From positions 49,221 through 113,220 of the forward strand of contig SRUQ01000012.1 in assembly GCA_004791255.1 (NCBI GenBank): a stretch of 64,000 nt of DNA, read 5' to 3'. Shown here one piece after another: positions 1-7,456 of the stretch. The notes below the pieces were generated by a model, which saw only the letters and a list, made by a program, of their open reading frames with translations, was not told the origin of the DNA and did not search any database. Numbering within the stretch: position 1 is the stretch's first letter; every line of letters starts with the position of its first letter. The position numbers and the translations under genes were made by a program. Origin of the DNA: a bacterium M00.F.Ca.ET.205.01.1.1. Lineage in GTDB: Bacteria; Pseudomonadota; Alphaproteobacteria; Rhizobiales; Rhizobiaceae.

Positions 1-206
1 TGGGTCTCCAATGCCGAAGCCATGCTCTCGCGGACGAGGTCGGCCTTGGACTGGAAGTGCGGATAGAAGGCGCCGTTGGTCATCCCGGCGTCGCTCATGA
101 TGCTGGCCAGTCCGGACGCGGCGATGCCGTCGCCTCGGAAGCGGTGCGAAGCGACCTCCATGATCCGGCTGCGTGATGCGTCCTTTCGGCCCTTGTCATA
201 GCGCAT
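1..206 (-). CDS. TetR-family transcriptional regulator, N-terminal part (runs off the left edge)
   Basis: The reverse strand reads from an ATG at 206 into a TetR-type helix-turn-helix: a basic start (MRYDKGRKDASRSRIM), then GIAASGLASIMSDAGMTNGA and FYPHFQSKADLVRES, which matches the TetR pattern of a small helix, recognition helix and the F-Y-x-H-F-x-S-K signature. Only about 68 residues are inside the window, so the ligand-binding domain is not visible. It is divergent from the SDR gene at 313. The gap between them holds two near-perfect palindromes at 233-248 and 253-266, so it probably represses itself and the SDR/quinone reductase pair. Confidence 0.88.
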   Translation of the reverse strand, partial: MRYDKGRKDASRSRIMEVASHRFRGDGIAASGLASIMSDAGMTNGAFYPHFQSKADLVRESMASALET

Positions 207-232
207 GCTGACTCCTTCTCGTTTCCCTATTG

Positions 233-266
233 CATTATGAGCATAATGTGATATTACGATCATAAT
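233..266. promoter_or_regulatory. Paired palindromes, likely TetR operator
   Basis: CATTATG-AG-CATAATG at 233-248 is a perfect 7-bp inverted repeat with a 2-bp centre. ATTACGATCATAAT at 253-266 is a second palindrome with one mismatched pair. The centres are about 19 bp apart, and both sit between the divergent TetR start (206) and SDR start (313) in an AT-rich patch of a GC-rich genome. TetR-family regulators usually bind such palindromes in the divergent gap; the assignment is inference. Confidence 0.6.
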
Positions 267-312
267 TCAATCGCCAATCACAGGCAAGACCTCATACGTT
301 TGGAGCCTTCAA

Positions 313-1128
313 ATGAACCGGAATTCAGGAAAGACCGCAATCGTGACTGGCGCCTCCTCAGGCATTGGCCGTGCCAGCGCCGAGATCTTGGCACGCGCCG
401 GCTTCACCGTCTTCGGCACGAGCCGCAAGGCATCCGACCAGAGGTCCAACGGGATATCGATGCTGGTTTGCGACGTGACCGACGACGCGTCTGTCGCGTC
501 CCTGGTCTCGACTGTCCTCGGCAAGACCGGCCGGATAGACCTTTTGGTCAACAATGCCGGTATCGGGCTGCTGGGAGGCGCTGAAGAGTCCTCGGTCCCG
601 CAGTCGCAGGCGCTGTTTGACGTCAACCTGTTTGGCGTCATGCGGATGACCCACGCAGTGCTGCCCGCGATGCGGCGGCTGGGCGAAGGGCGCATCGTCA
701 ATATCGGCTCGATCCTGGGGTTGGTCCCGGCCCCATATTCGGCCCATTATTCGGCGGTCAAGCACGCGCTTGAAGGCTATTCGGAATCGCTCGACCACGA
801 GGTTCGCGCCTTCAACATCCGCGTTTCGGTCATCGAACCGGCCTTTGTGCGCACCGTGTTCGACCAGAACGGATTCGAGCCCGATTCCGTCATGAAGGAA
901 TATGATCAGGCGCGGGCCGGCCTCGAGGCATTGCTTCGCGACGTGATGCCCAAGGCCGATCTGCCGGAAGTGGTGGCCAAGGTGGTTCTCCGGGCCGCGA
1001 GCGACGTGCATCCGCTGCGGCGCTACACCGCCGGCAAGGCAGCGCGGCAGGTGAGCATGCTGCGACGGTTCGCGCCGACAGCGATGTTCGACAAAATCTT
1101 GCGCAAGCAATTTCGCCTGCCTGTCTGA
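313..1128 (+). CDS. SDR-family NAD(P)-dependent oxidoreductase
   Basis: A 271-residue classical short-chain dehydrogenase. The cofactor motif TGASSGIG is at residues 12-19, NNAG at 80-83, the catalytic serine near 133 and YSAVK at 146-150 (Tyr/Lys pair). Length and motif order fit the classical SDR subfamily, which oxidises or reduces alcohols and ketones in the cytoplasm; the substrate cannot be read. It starts at ATG 313, divergent from a TetR gene with operator-like palindromes between them. It is followed 108 bp later by an MDR reductase in the same direction, so a TetR-controlled detoxification or redox unit is plausible. Confidence 0.9.
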   Translation: MNRNSGKTAIVTGASSGIGRASAEILARAGFTVFGTSRKASDQRSNGISMLVCDVTDDASVASLVSTVLGKTGRIDLLVNNAGIGLLGGAEESSVPQSQALFDVNLFGVMRMTHAVLPAMRRLGEGRIVNIGSILGLVPAPYSAHYSAVKHALEGYSESLDHEVRAFNIRVSVIEPAFVRTVFDQNGFEPDSVMKEYDQARAGLEALLRDVMPKADLPEVVAKVVLRAASDVHPLRRYTAGKAARQVSMLRRFAPTAMFDKILRKQFRLPV

Positions 1129-1236
1129 ACGAAGACGACATCGCCGGTCTCCGGCGCATCCCCGAGTGCGACCGATGTCGCCTTGGAACTTGGCCGTTCG
1201 GCCGGCCATCCAGATCATTTTTAGAAAGCGAACCTG

Positions 1237-2238
1237 ATGAAAGCCTTCGTCGTCGACAAATATCAAAAGAAGGGCGCTCTGCGGCTCGCCGAGATGCCGG
1301 AACCCGAGCTGCTGGACAATGATGTCCTGGTCGAAATCCACGCCGCCGGTGTGAACCTTCTCGATTCCAAGCTCCGGAATGGCGAGTTCAAACCCATATT
1401 GCCCTATCGCCCACCGTTCATCCTGGGCCATGACGTGGCAGGGATCGTCTCCCGGGTCGGATCGAAAGTCCGCAAATTCAAGCCCGGCGACGAAGTCTAT
1501 GCGCGGCCGCGCGATGGCCGGATCGGGACGTTCGCCCAATCCATCGCCATGGATGAAGCCGACGTAGCGCTGAAGCCAAAGAACCTCAGCATGGAAGAAG
1601 CCGCCTCGATTCCGCTCGTCGGCCTGACCGCCTGGCAGGTGCTGGTCGAAACAGCCAGACTGAAGAAAGGTCAGAAGGTGTTTATCCAGGCCGGCTCCGG
1701 CGGCGTAGGCACGTTCGCCATCCAACTGGCGAAGCATCTCGGCGTGACAGTCGCGACGACGGCGAGCGCGGCGAATACCGATCTGGTGAGAAGTCTCGGA
1801 GCCGATATCGTCATCGACTACAAGAAAGAGGATTTCGAGAAAGTCCTGCGCGACTTCGACGTCGTCGTGAACAGCCAGGACGCCAAGACGCTCGAAAAAT
1901 CCCTGCATGTGCTGAAGCCGGGCGGGAAGCTTATTTCCATTTCCGGGCCCCCGGATCCCGAGTTCGCCGGCAAGCAAGGGCTGAACGTGGTTCTCAAGCT
2001 GGCCCTGCGCCTGTTGAGCCGCAGCATACGCAGCAAGGCCAAACGCGCTGGGGTCGGCTATTCATTCCTGTTCATGTGGGCGCAGGGCGACCAGCTCGGC
2101 AAGATCACGTCGCTCATCGAATCCGGCGTCATACGCCCCGTCATGGACCGGACTTTCCCGTTCGAAAAGACCAATGAGGCATTGGCCTATGTCGAAACAG
2201 GGCGCGCCAAGGGCAAGGTCGTCGTCAAGATCCGCTAG
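1237..2238 (+). CDS. Zinc-independent MDR oxidoreductase (quinone oxidoreductase / NADP-dependent alcohol dehydrogenase type)
   Basis: A 333-residue medium-chain dehydrogenase/reductase. The N-terminal GroES-like fold carries AAGVNLLDSKLRNG and GHDVAGIVSRVG. The Rossmann domain has the NADPH-binding stretch QAGSGGVGTFAIQLAKHLG (about residues 151-169). The C-terminal VETGRAKGKVVVKI is typical of quinone oxidoreductase and enoyl-reductase members. No structural zinc cysteine cluster is present, consistent with the zinc-free branch. It likely reduces quinones or activated enals using NADPH. It lies downstream of the SDR gene in the same orientation and may share the TetR-regulated promoter. Confidence 0.88.
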   Translation: MKAFVVDKYQKKGALRLAEMPEPELLDNDVLVEIHAAGVNLLDSKLRNGEFKPILPYRPPFILGHDVAGIVSRVGSKVRKFKPGDEVYARPRDGRIGTFAQSIAMDEADVALKPKNLSMEEAASIPLVGLTAWQVLVETARLKKGQKVFIQAGSGGVGTFAIQLAKHLGVTVATTASAANTDLVRSLGADIVIDYKKEDFEKVLRDFDVVVNSQDAKTLEKSLHVLKPGGKLISISGPPDPEFAGKQGLNVVLKLALRLLSRSIRSKAKRAGVGYSFLFMWAQGDQLGKITSLIESGVIRPVMDRTFPFEKTNEALAYVETGRAKGKVVVKIR

Positions 2239-2287
2239 AGCCTCGCACAGCCTTGCATAGTTAACGAGGAGGGTCCGCCGGCGGATA

Positions 2288-2965
2288 TCAGCCGGAGTCA
2301 CCACCGGCGGGCGCCGTCTCGATCTCCTGCAGGTAAAACGCCTTGCTCGGCTGCAGATGGTCGACGCAGAGCTGCGCCAGCACCCAGTTGTCCCGGCGCT
2401 TCATCGCCTCGATCATCATCAGGTGGTGTTGGCGCGAGATGTCGAGCTTTTCCTTGTCGGCCAGCGAATTGGCCCGCACCGGCAGGCTGAGCCGCATGTA
2501 ATGCTCGATCGAGGACACCAGATAGGCGTTGCCGCAGGCCGAGAACATGGTCAGGTGGAAACGGTCGTTGGCTTCGTGGATGCCGCGCAGGAAGCCTGAG
2601 TCGACATGGCCGCAGTAGACCTGGTGAATCCCCATCAGCTCGGTGATCAGCGCCTCGCTTGCCGGGAGGCGGATCATCAGCGCCGCCTGGCGCTGCAGCA
2701 TTTCGCGCACTTCGTAGATCTGCCGCACTTCCTCGGGTGACAGCCGCCGCACCATGGCGCCCTTGTTGCGCTCGCGGGTGGCGACGCCGAGTTTTTCGAG
2801 TTGGTAGAGCGCCTGGCGGATGGTATGGCGCGAGACCGGGAAGCGGGCCAGAAGCACGTCCTCGACCAGGCGCGTGCCGGGCGCCAGCCGGCCGAAGATG
2901 ATGTCCTCCTCCAGCGCGTGCACGATATCGGCTTCCTTGCCGCCATAGTCGACCGTGCTGAGCAT
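2288..2965 (-). CDS. GntR-family transcriptional regulator (FCD domain)
   Basis: A 225-residue regulator. The N-terminal winged HTH reads EEDIIFGRLAPGTRLVEDVL then SRHTIRQALYQLEKLGV (about residues 18-60), the GntR signature. The all-helical C-terminal part, with EVREMLQRQAALM and later acidic and His residues (E-x-N-D-R-F-H), fits the FCD ligand-binding domain. Such proteins usually control catabolic genes in response to a small acid. It lies tail-to-tail with the quinone reductase and upstream of a run of minus-strand genes (2-hydroxyacid dehydrogenase, FAD oxidoreductase) that could be targets. The target and ligand are not readable. Confidence 0.88.
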   Translation of the reverse strand: MLSTVDYGGKEADIVHALEEDIIFGRLAPGTRLVEDVLLARFPVSRHTIRQALYQLEKLGVATRERNKGAMVRRLSPEEVRQIYEVREMLQRQAALMIRLPASEALITELMGIHQVYCGHVDSGFLRGIHEANDRFHLTMFSACGNAYLVSSIEHYMRLSLPVRANSLADKEKLDISRQHHLMMIEAMKRRDNWVLAQLCVDHLQPSKAFYLQEIETAPAGGDSG

Positions 2966-3063
2966 GCCGAACCCTTGTTGTTCCCCCGTGCAGTCTAGCC
3001 CGGATTTCCGCGATATCGCCGACTATTTCCTGGAATTGCTTTGGCGGGTGTGGGGGCGAATGA

Positions 3064-3165
3064 TCAGCCGGCCGGACCGGTCGGCCCTGAGGCCGCTTGC
3101 TGCGCCGTCACGACAGACAGTTTCTGGCGCTTGTCCAGCGTTGGCTTCTCATAGGTCTTCGGCAT
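3064..3165 (-). CDS. 33-residue RiPP-like precursor peptide (YxxPxL leader)
   Basis: A short reverse-strand ORF from ATG 3165 to TGA 3064, behind a very strong ribosome binding site (GGAGGAGG, 5 nt spacer). The peptide starts MPKTYEKPTLDKRQKLSVVT and ends AASGPTGPAG. It shares K-x-Y-E-[KR]-P-x-L-x-K-x-x-x-L with the two peptides at 29316 and 29541. The YxxPxL block is the leader motif recognised by RRE domains in lasso peptide systems. The C-terminal core has no Asp or Glu, so a lasso macrolactam is not expected. I recall peptides of this kind being labelled putative RiPP precursor in Mesorhizobium. No maturation enzyme is nearby. Confidence 0.65.
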   Translation of the reverse strand: MPKTYEKPTLDKRQKLSVVTAQQAASGPTGPAG

Positions 3166-3268
3166 CGGGCCTCCTCCGTCAGGCGTTCTGACTGGTGCGC
3201 AGGGTCGTGGGAGAGGGCGGCTTTGTCAAGCAACGCCCGATGGGGTCCACAAGCAGGATCCGTCGCCG

Positions 3269-4300
3269 TCAGTTCTTGTCTACGGGCCTCGAGCGCATGC
3301 GAGACACCGTCTCGCGCTCGGCGCGCTTGGAGCGCAGCGGCGGCAGGCCGCGGTCGATCAGCTCCATATCCTCCAGCACCATATCGCCCATGCGCTTGAA
3401 CGCGATGTCGAGCGCGCCGGCGCGGTGGGCGGAGCGCAGGAAGCCCGGCAAGGTGCGAACCGGATGGTCGCTTGCAAGCGGCTCTTCCGGAAAGACGTCG
3501 CTGGCGGCGACGATGTGACCGCTCTTCACCGCCGCCATCAGGGCCGAGAAGTCGACGACGCCGGCGCGGCTGAGCAGGATGAAGGCGGCGCCCTTGCGCA
3601 TTTTCGCAAAGGCATCGGCGCCGAGAAAACCCTGGTTCTCCGAGGTCACCGAGGCGACGACGAAGACGTAGTCGCTGCTCGACAATACCTCGTCCAGCGA
3701 AGCCGGCTGGACGCCGTTGTCGATCAGGATCGACGGCGGCAGCCAGGGGTCGAACACTTTCGCGCGCGTGCGAAAGCCCGAAAGCAGGCGATTCAGCGCC
3801 CGGCCGAGATCGCCGAAGCCGATGATGCCGACATCGGCGCCCGACAAAAGCCGCGCCGACTGGTTGCCGTCGCCGCCCCACAACTCCTTGCCCTGCCGGA
3901 AGGCGAGGTCGGCATCGACGATGTCACGCGCAAGGTTGAGCGCCATGGCAAGACCAAGCTCGGCCACCGGCTCGGCGAAGACCAGGCCAGTGGTGACGAC
4001 ATGGATGCCGCGCGCGAACAGCGTGTCGTAGGGCATGTTGTTGAGAAGGTTGGTCTCGACGTTGAAGACGCAGCGCAGCGCCTTCAACGCTTCAAGCGTC
4101 TCCGGTGAGATCGGTGGCTGGCCGACGATGTAGCGGGCTTCCGCAAGTACATCGGCAGGCAGCCTGGCGACGCCATCCGGCGTGGTCTCGACGACGCGGT
4201 AGTTCGTCTTGAGCCGCGCCAGTTGCTGCGGCGTGAAGACCAGCTCGAGCGTGCGCGGTTCGGGCGCGCTGATCACCAGCGGCAAGGCATTGTTCGGCAT
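3269..4300 (-). CDS. D-isomer-specific 2-hydroxyacid dehydrogenase family protein
   Basis: A 343-residue NAD-dependent dehydrogenase. The NAD-binding Rossmann motif VGIIGFGDLGRALNRLL sits near residues 155-172. SRAGVVDFSALMAAVKSGHI corresponds to the conserved Arg region, SDVFPEEPL supplies the catalytic Glu region, and SAHRAGA supplies the catalytic His. The N-terminal catalytic half contains NVETNLLNNMP and the MALNLARDI helix. Members reduce 2-keto acids or oxidise 2-hydroxy acids such as phosphoglycerate, glyoxylate or D-lactate; the substrate is not clear. The gene is followed by an RiPP-like peptide and preceded by an FAD oxidoreductase on the same strand, so the three may be co-transcribed. 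Confidence 0.88.
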   Translation of the reverse strand: MPNNALPLVISAPEPRTLELVFTPQQLARLKTNYRVVETTPDGVARLPADVLAEARYIVGQPPISPETLEALKALRCVFNVETNLLNNMPYDTLFARGIHVVTTGLVFAEPVAELGLAMALNLARDIVDADLAFRQGKELWGGDGNQSARLLSGADVGIIGFGDLGRALNRLLSGFRTRAKVFDPWLPPSILIDNGVQPASLDEVLSSSDYVFVVASVTSENQGFLGADAFAKMRKGAAFILLSRAGVVDFSALMAAVKSGHIVAASDVFPEEPLASDHPVRTLPGFLRSAHRAGALDIAFKRMGDMVLEDMELIDRGLPPLRSKRAERETVSRMRSRPVDKN

Positions 4301-4364
4301 GACGGTTCCTCCCGGCGCGATCCGCGCGCGTGTTTTGTCGCTAGAGTACCGCCGATGGAACCAG

Positions 4365-5549
4365 TCACGCCATCCTGGGCGTCCGCCGCTGTCCGAAATC
4401 CTTCATCCTGCGGGCGATGATCATCAGCCGGCGCGCGGTGTTGTTGCGCAGGCGGCGCATGCGCCATTCCAATCCCGTCTCGGTGGTGATCTGCTTGGCA
4501 TATATGCTCACACGCATGCCGGCCTCATCGGACGTTACCTTAACCGGGTCGTCGTAGAAGGCGCAGATCTTGTCCGCGCTCATCCCTGGGGTTTCCAGCC
4601 AGCGCGGAATGTGGACCGAGCAGAGCTGCTCGACATCGATCATGACCCGCCCGATGCCGACGCCTGGTGTCGGGCATGTCGTCCAGAACGCGTCGCCGAC
4701 GAAAACGACGCCCGGGCGGCGATGGCCCTGCGTCGTCGCCAGGTTGACCTGCCTGACCTCGACCGGTCCGGCCAACTCGAAATTGCCGCACTGCGCCGAT
4801 ATTTCCGGCATCAGTTCGCACAGCATCTTTTGCGGATTCTCGCGGAAATCCCGCGTCCATTGTTCGGCCACGGTGCGATAGACGAACATGTTGGCCCGCA
4901 TCTTGTTGCCGAGCGGGAATACGGTGAGATAGGCGACGCGGTCCGCCGCCCGCTTGCCGTAGCAGGTGACGGCCGGATAGGCGAAGTCACGCGGCGGGAC
5001 GGCGAGATCGAAACCTATCGACAGCGAGTGCGCCTTCGACAATTCGACGCGCTCGACGCCGATGGCGCGGCGGACCGCTTCGCTGTAGCCGGTGGCCACG
5101 ACCAGCAGGCGGGCGGTGATGACCGTACCGTCGGTGAGCACCAGCCGCTGCAGGTCCGGCCCGGTCGAAACGTCGGCAACCTTTCCGACCGTCAGTGGCA
5201 CCTGCGGCGGCAGGGCGTCGCGCAGGCCGTTGATCAAGGCGCCGTAGGAAAACGTGTATTCCCATTTCTGCTCGCGCGCGAACAATTGGCCGAGACGAAA
5301 GACGTGGATGTCGGTCATGGAGGTGACGAGCCGCATGACCGTCTCTTCGAGGTCGAGCCTGCCGAAGAGCTGCATCTGGTCGGCGCCGATCTTCTCGGCC
5401 CGGAACTCGTCGTGATGGACGCGGTGCGGATCGATCAGAGCCACCTTGCGCCCGGCTTTTCCCAGCACGGTTGCCATGGTGGTGCCTGCCATTCCAGCGC
5501 CGACGATCGCCACGTCGACTTCGGCCGGGCCAGTCTCGGCGGTGGTCAT
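4365..5549 (-). CDS. FAD-dependent oxidoreductase / monooxygenase-like
   Basis: About 394 residues from ATG 5549, which has an AAGGG ribosome binding site; a GTG at 5579 would add ten residues. The N-terminal FAD/NAD motif VDVAIVGAGMAGTTMATVLG is followed by VALIDPH (acidic end of the second strand). The C-terminal VGDAFWTTCPTPGVGIGRVM corresponds to the GD FAD-binding motif of p-hydroxybenzoate-hydroxylase-like flavoproteins. A middle RLLVVATGYSEAVR (ATG motif) is also seen. The enzyme is probably a soluble flavin monooxygenase or halogenase-like oxidoreductase; the substrate is unknown. It lies 64 bp upstream of the 2-hydroxyacid dehydrogenase on the same strand. Confidence 0.82.
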   Translation of the reverse strand: MTTAETGPAEVDVAIVGAGMAGTTMATVLGKAGRKVALIDPHRVHHDEFRAEKIGADQMQLFGRLDLEETVMRLVTSMTDIHVFRLGQLFAREQKWEYTFSYGALINGLRDALPPQVPLTVGKVADVSTGPDLQRLVLTDGTVITARLLVVATGYSEAVRRAIGVERVELSKAHSLSIGFDLAVPPRDFAYPAVTCYGKRAADRVAYLTVFPLGNKMRANMFVYRTVAEQWTRDFRENPQKMLCELMPEISAQCGNFELAGPVEVRQVNLATTQGHRRPGVVFVGDAFWTTCPTPGVGIGRVMIDVEQLCSVHIPRWLETPGMSADKICAFYDDPVKVTSDEAGMRVSIYAKQITTETGLEWRMRRLRNNTARRLMIIARRMKDFGQRRTPRMA

Positions 5550-5661
5550 TTCACTACCCTTATCCATTTCCTGTTCCACAATCTGTGGTGGAAGATATCT
5601 TCCAGGCCTGAATCAACCTCAAGCAACCTGCGCGCGTGCCTGGTGGAAACACTTGTTTACC

Positions 5662-7161
5662 TTAACGCCGGTCCCGTTGCTTCCAGCGCGGCGCGGTCGC
5701 CGAACCGTCGATGAATTCCAGGCCGCCCGCCTCGTTGAGCGTGTGCAGCTTGCGCCCGTTCCATAGCGCCCCAGGCGTTAAGATCGTCTCCACAACCTGT
5801 TCCATGCCGTTCAAATCCAGGTGAGTGACGCGTGCGATGCCAAGGGCAGCGCCGTAGCTCCTGCGGCAGTCCTGCACCGGCCGCAGCAGTTCACCGCCGC
5901 GAACGACCATGCGTCCCGCCGGCCGCGCCGAGGCGATGTCGATCAGCACCGGGTTCCTGGGATGCGGCGTCCACGGCCCGCGAAAGTCGGGCGCCGACCA
6001 CAGATGCAGCGCGTCGGAGAAGGCGCCGCCGCCGTCGCGCACGGTGGCGAACAGCCACCAGCGGCCGCCGTGTTCGACCAGCGTGGCGTCGCTGGCGACG
6101 ATGTCGGACAAAAGCGTCGCTTCCTTGACCCATCCGCCGGGGAAGGCGGTGGCGCGGTAGAGGTCGACGGTCTTGTTGGCGCAGCTTTCCGGCACCATCC
6201 AGACCTCGCCGTCGCGCTCGAAGACGAACGGGTAGGAGAGATGATAGGGCAGGTCCAGCACCGGCTCCGGTCGGCCGATCGGACCGGTCGGGCCGAACGG
6301 AACCGCCGACAGGATCGCCTTGCCGGTCCGGTGGATATAGTCCTCGACGAACAGCGTCACCTGGCCGCGATACAGGATCGGGAACGGGTCGGCATAGAAG
6401 CGGCTGCCATCGTCGGGCAGCTCCTGCCAGCCAGACGCCGGATGGGCCCGCAGATCGTAGAGGTCGCGGCCATTGGTCTGCCGCCAGCCGACCTTCCAGT
6501 GCGGGGCGTTGTAGCAGAGATGGTAGATCTTCTGGACGATGCGCCGCGCCAGCGCCTTGGCGCCCCTGATGCCGAGCTTTGCGGCAGACGGCATCGCCGG
6601 CTCGTTATTGCCGGGCGGCTCGGGCAGCACCGGCAGGGCGCCACGCGCCGCACCGGTTACCGCCGCGACGACCAGGCTCACCGTGCGCGCCAGCATGTCC
6701 TGGAAGGAGGCGAGGGCGATGCCGCCATATTCGGTTCCCAGCCGCGCTTCGGCCACAGTGGCGCCGCCCTCCTCGATGCGGGCAAGCGGCGTCTGTCCGT
6801 CGAGGATCAAGGTCAGCAGCGCCGCCTCGCCGCAGGCGCTCGCATAGGCGACGCGCCAGACACGCTTGCCGGCGGGCTCGACGTCGCCGCAAAGGTCGAT
6901 CACCAGGTCAGGCGAAGCCGGCGGCGTGCTCCTGTAGGGCGCCAGCGCTGATGGTGTCTCGCGCTGGGCCAGCCCGTTTCGATCCAGGCCATGGATGGTC
7001 GTCTCAAGCTGGAACAGGGCCTCGGCGCTGCTCGGGATGCCGCCCCCGGCCGGCCGCGCATCGGCGAACACCGTCACGCCCGGGAGCGCGGCCAGGCGTT
7101 GCAGCAGAACGACATGGAAGGCACGGAGGCAGTCGCTATCCAGGCGTACGCTCACCTGCAT
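5662..7161 (-). CDS. Beta-propeller glycosyltransferase-associated protein (GIPC transferase N-terminal-like) of an exopolysaccharide locus
   Basis: About 499 residues (ATG 7161; an in-frame GTG at 7170 is also possible). The first 200 residues, with VIDLCGD, resemble a degenerate formyltransferase-like region. The second half (from about residue 225) has propeller-like repeats: FYADPFPILYRGQVTLFVED, YHLSYPFVFERDGEVWMVPE, DATLVEHGGRWWLFATV. That half resembles the domain named for plant glucosamine inositolphosphorylceramide transferase 1, also found in bacterial polysaccharide clusters. It probably helps modify or assemble the surface polysaccharide. It is transcribed away from the Wzz gene at 7457, sharing an AT-rich promoter region. 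Confidence 0.7.
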   Translation of the reverse strand: MQVSVRLDSDCLRAFHVVLLQRLAALPGVTVFADARPAGGGIPSSAEALFQLETTIHGLDRNGLAQRETPSALAPYRSTPPASPDLVIDLCGDVEPAGKRVWRVAYASACGEAALLTLILDGQTPLARIEEGGATVAEARLGTEYGGIALASFQDMLARTVSLVVAAVTGAARGALPVLPEPPGNNEPAMPSAAKLGIRGAKALARRIVQKIYHLCYNAPHWKVGWRQTNGRDLYDLRAHPASGWQELPDDGSRFYADPFPILYRGQVTLFVEDYIHRTGKAILSAVPFGPTGPIGRPEPVLDLPYHLSYPFVFERDGEVWMVPESCANKTVDLYRATAFPGGWVKEATLLSDIVASDATLVEHGGRWWLFATVRDGGGAFSDALHLWSAPDFRGPWTPHPRNPVLIDIASARPAGRMVVRGGELLRPVQDCRRSYGAALGIARVTHLDLNGMEQVVETILTPGALWNGRKLHTLNEAGGLEFIDGSATAPRWKQRDRR

Positions 7162-7369
7162 GAGGCACACTCAGCAATCAGGATCTGGTGCTTGAAAGTC
7201 GGGCACGGGGAAAAACTATCCGGACATGAGGGATCGCCGGACCGGCCGGCCTGGTCGAAATGTTGCCCCATCTGCGTCCGTCTCCTGCTCGCCAGCGCCG
7301 CGCCAACACTTTCGATACTGCTTACATACGCAAACTTCGTGCCATAAATCAGAAGAGCTGCGAACATAA

Positions 7370-7384
7370 TTAACAATGTTTTAA
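7370..7384 (+). promoter_or_regulatory. TTAA-N7-TTAA motif upstream of the Wzz gene (candidate CtrA site)
   Basis: TTAA CAATGTT TTAA is exact for the CtrA full-site pattern TTAA-N7-TTAA of alphaproteobacteria. It lies in the AT-rich gap between the divergent genes starting at 7161 and 7457. In GC-rich sequence this arrangement is rare by chance. Binding is inference. Confidence 0.4.
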
Positions 7385-7456
7385 CAGTTGCAGGAATAGC
7401 TAGATCAACGCCGCAATTTCGTCTTGCAGGCCGATGAAGTGTTGTCGGAGCGACCC

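Noticed and set aside
358..1977. Long reverse-strand open frame (539 codons) over the SDR and quinone reductase genes
   Set aside because: It is the shadow of two well supported forward genes; the translation has no domain and an odd His/Arg/Gly make-up.
4209..5714. 501-codon forward frame opposite the FAD oxidoreductase
   Set aside because: The reverse frame carries clear FAD motifs. The forward one is Arg/Ala/His-rich with no motif.
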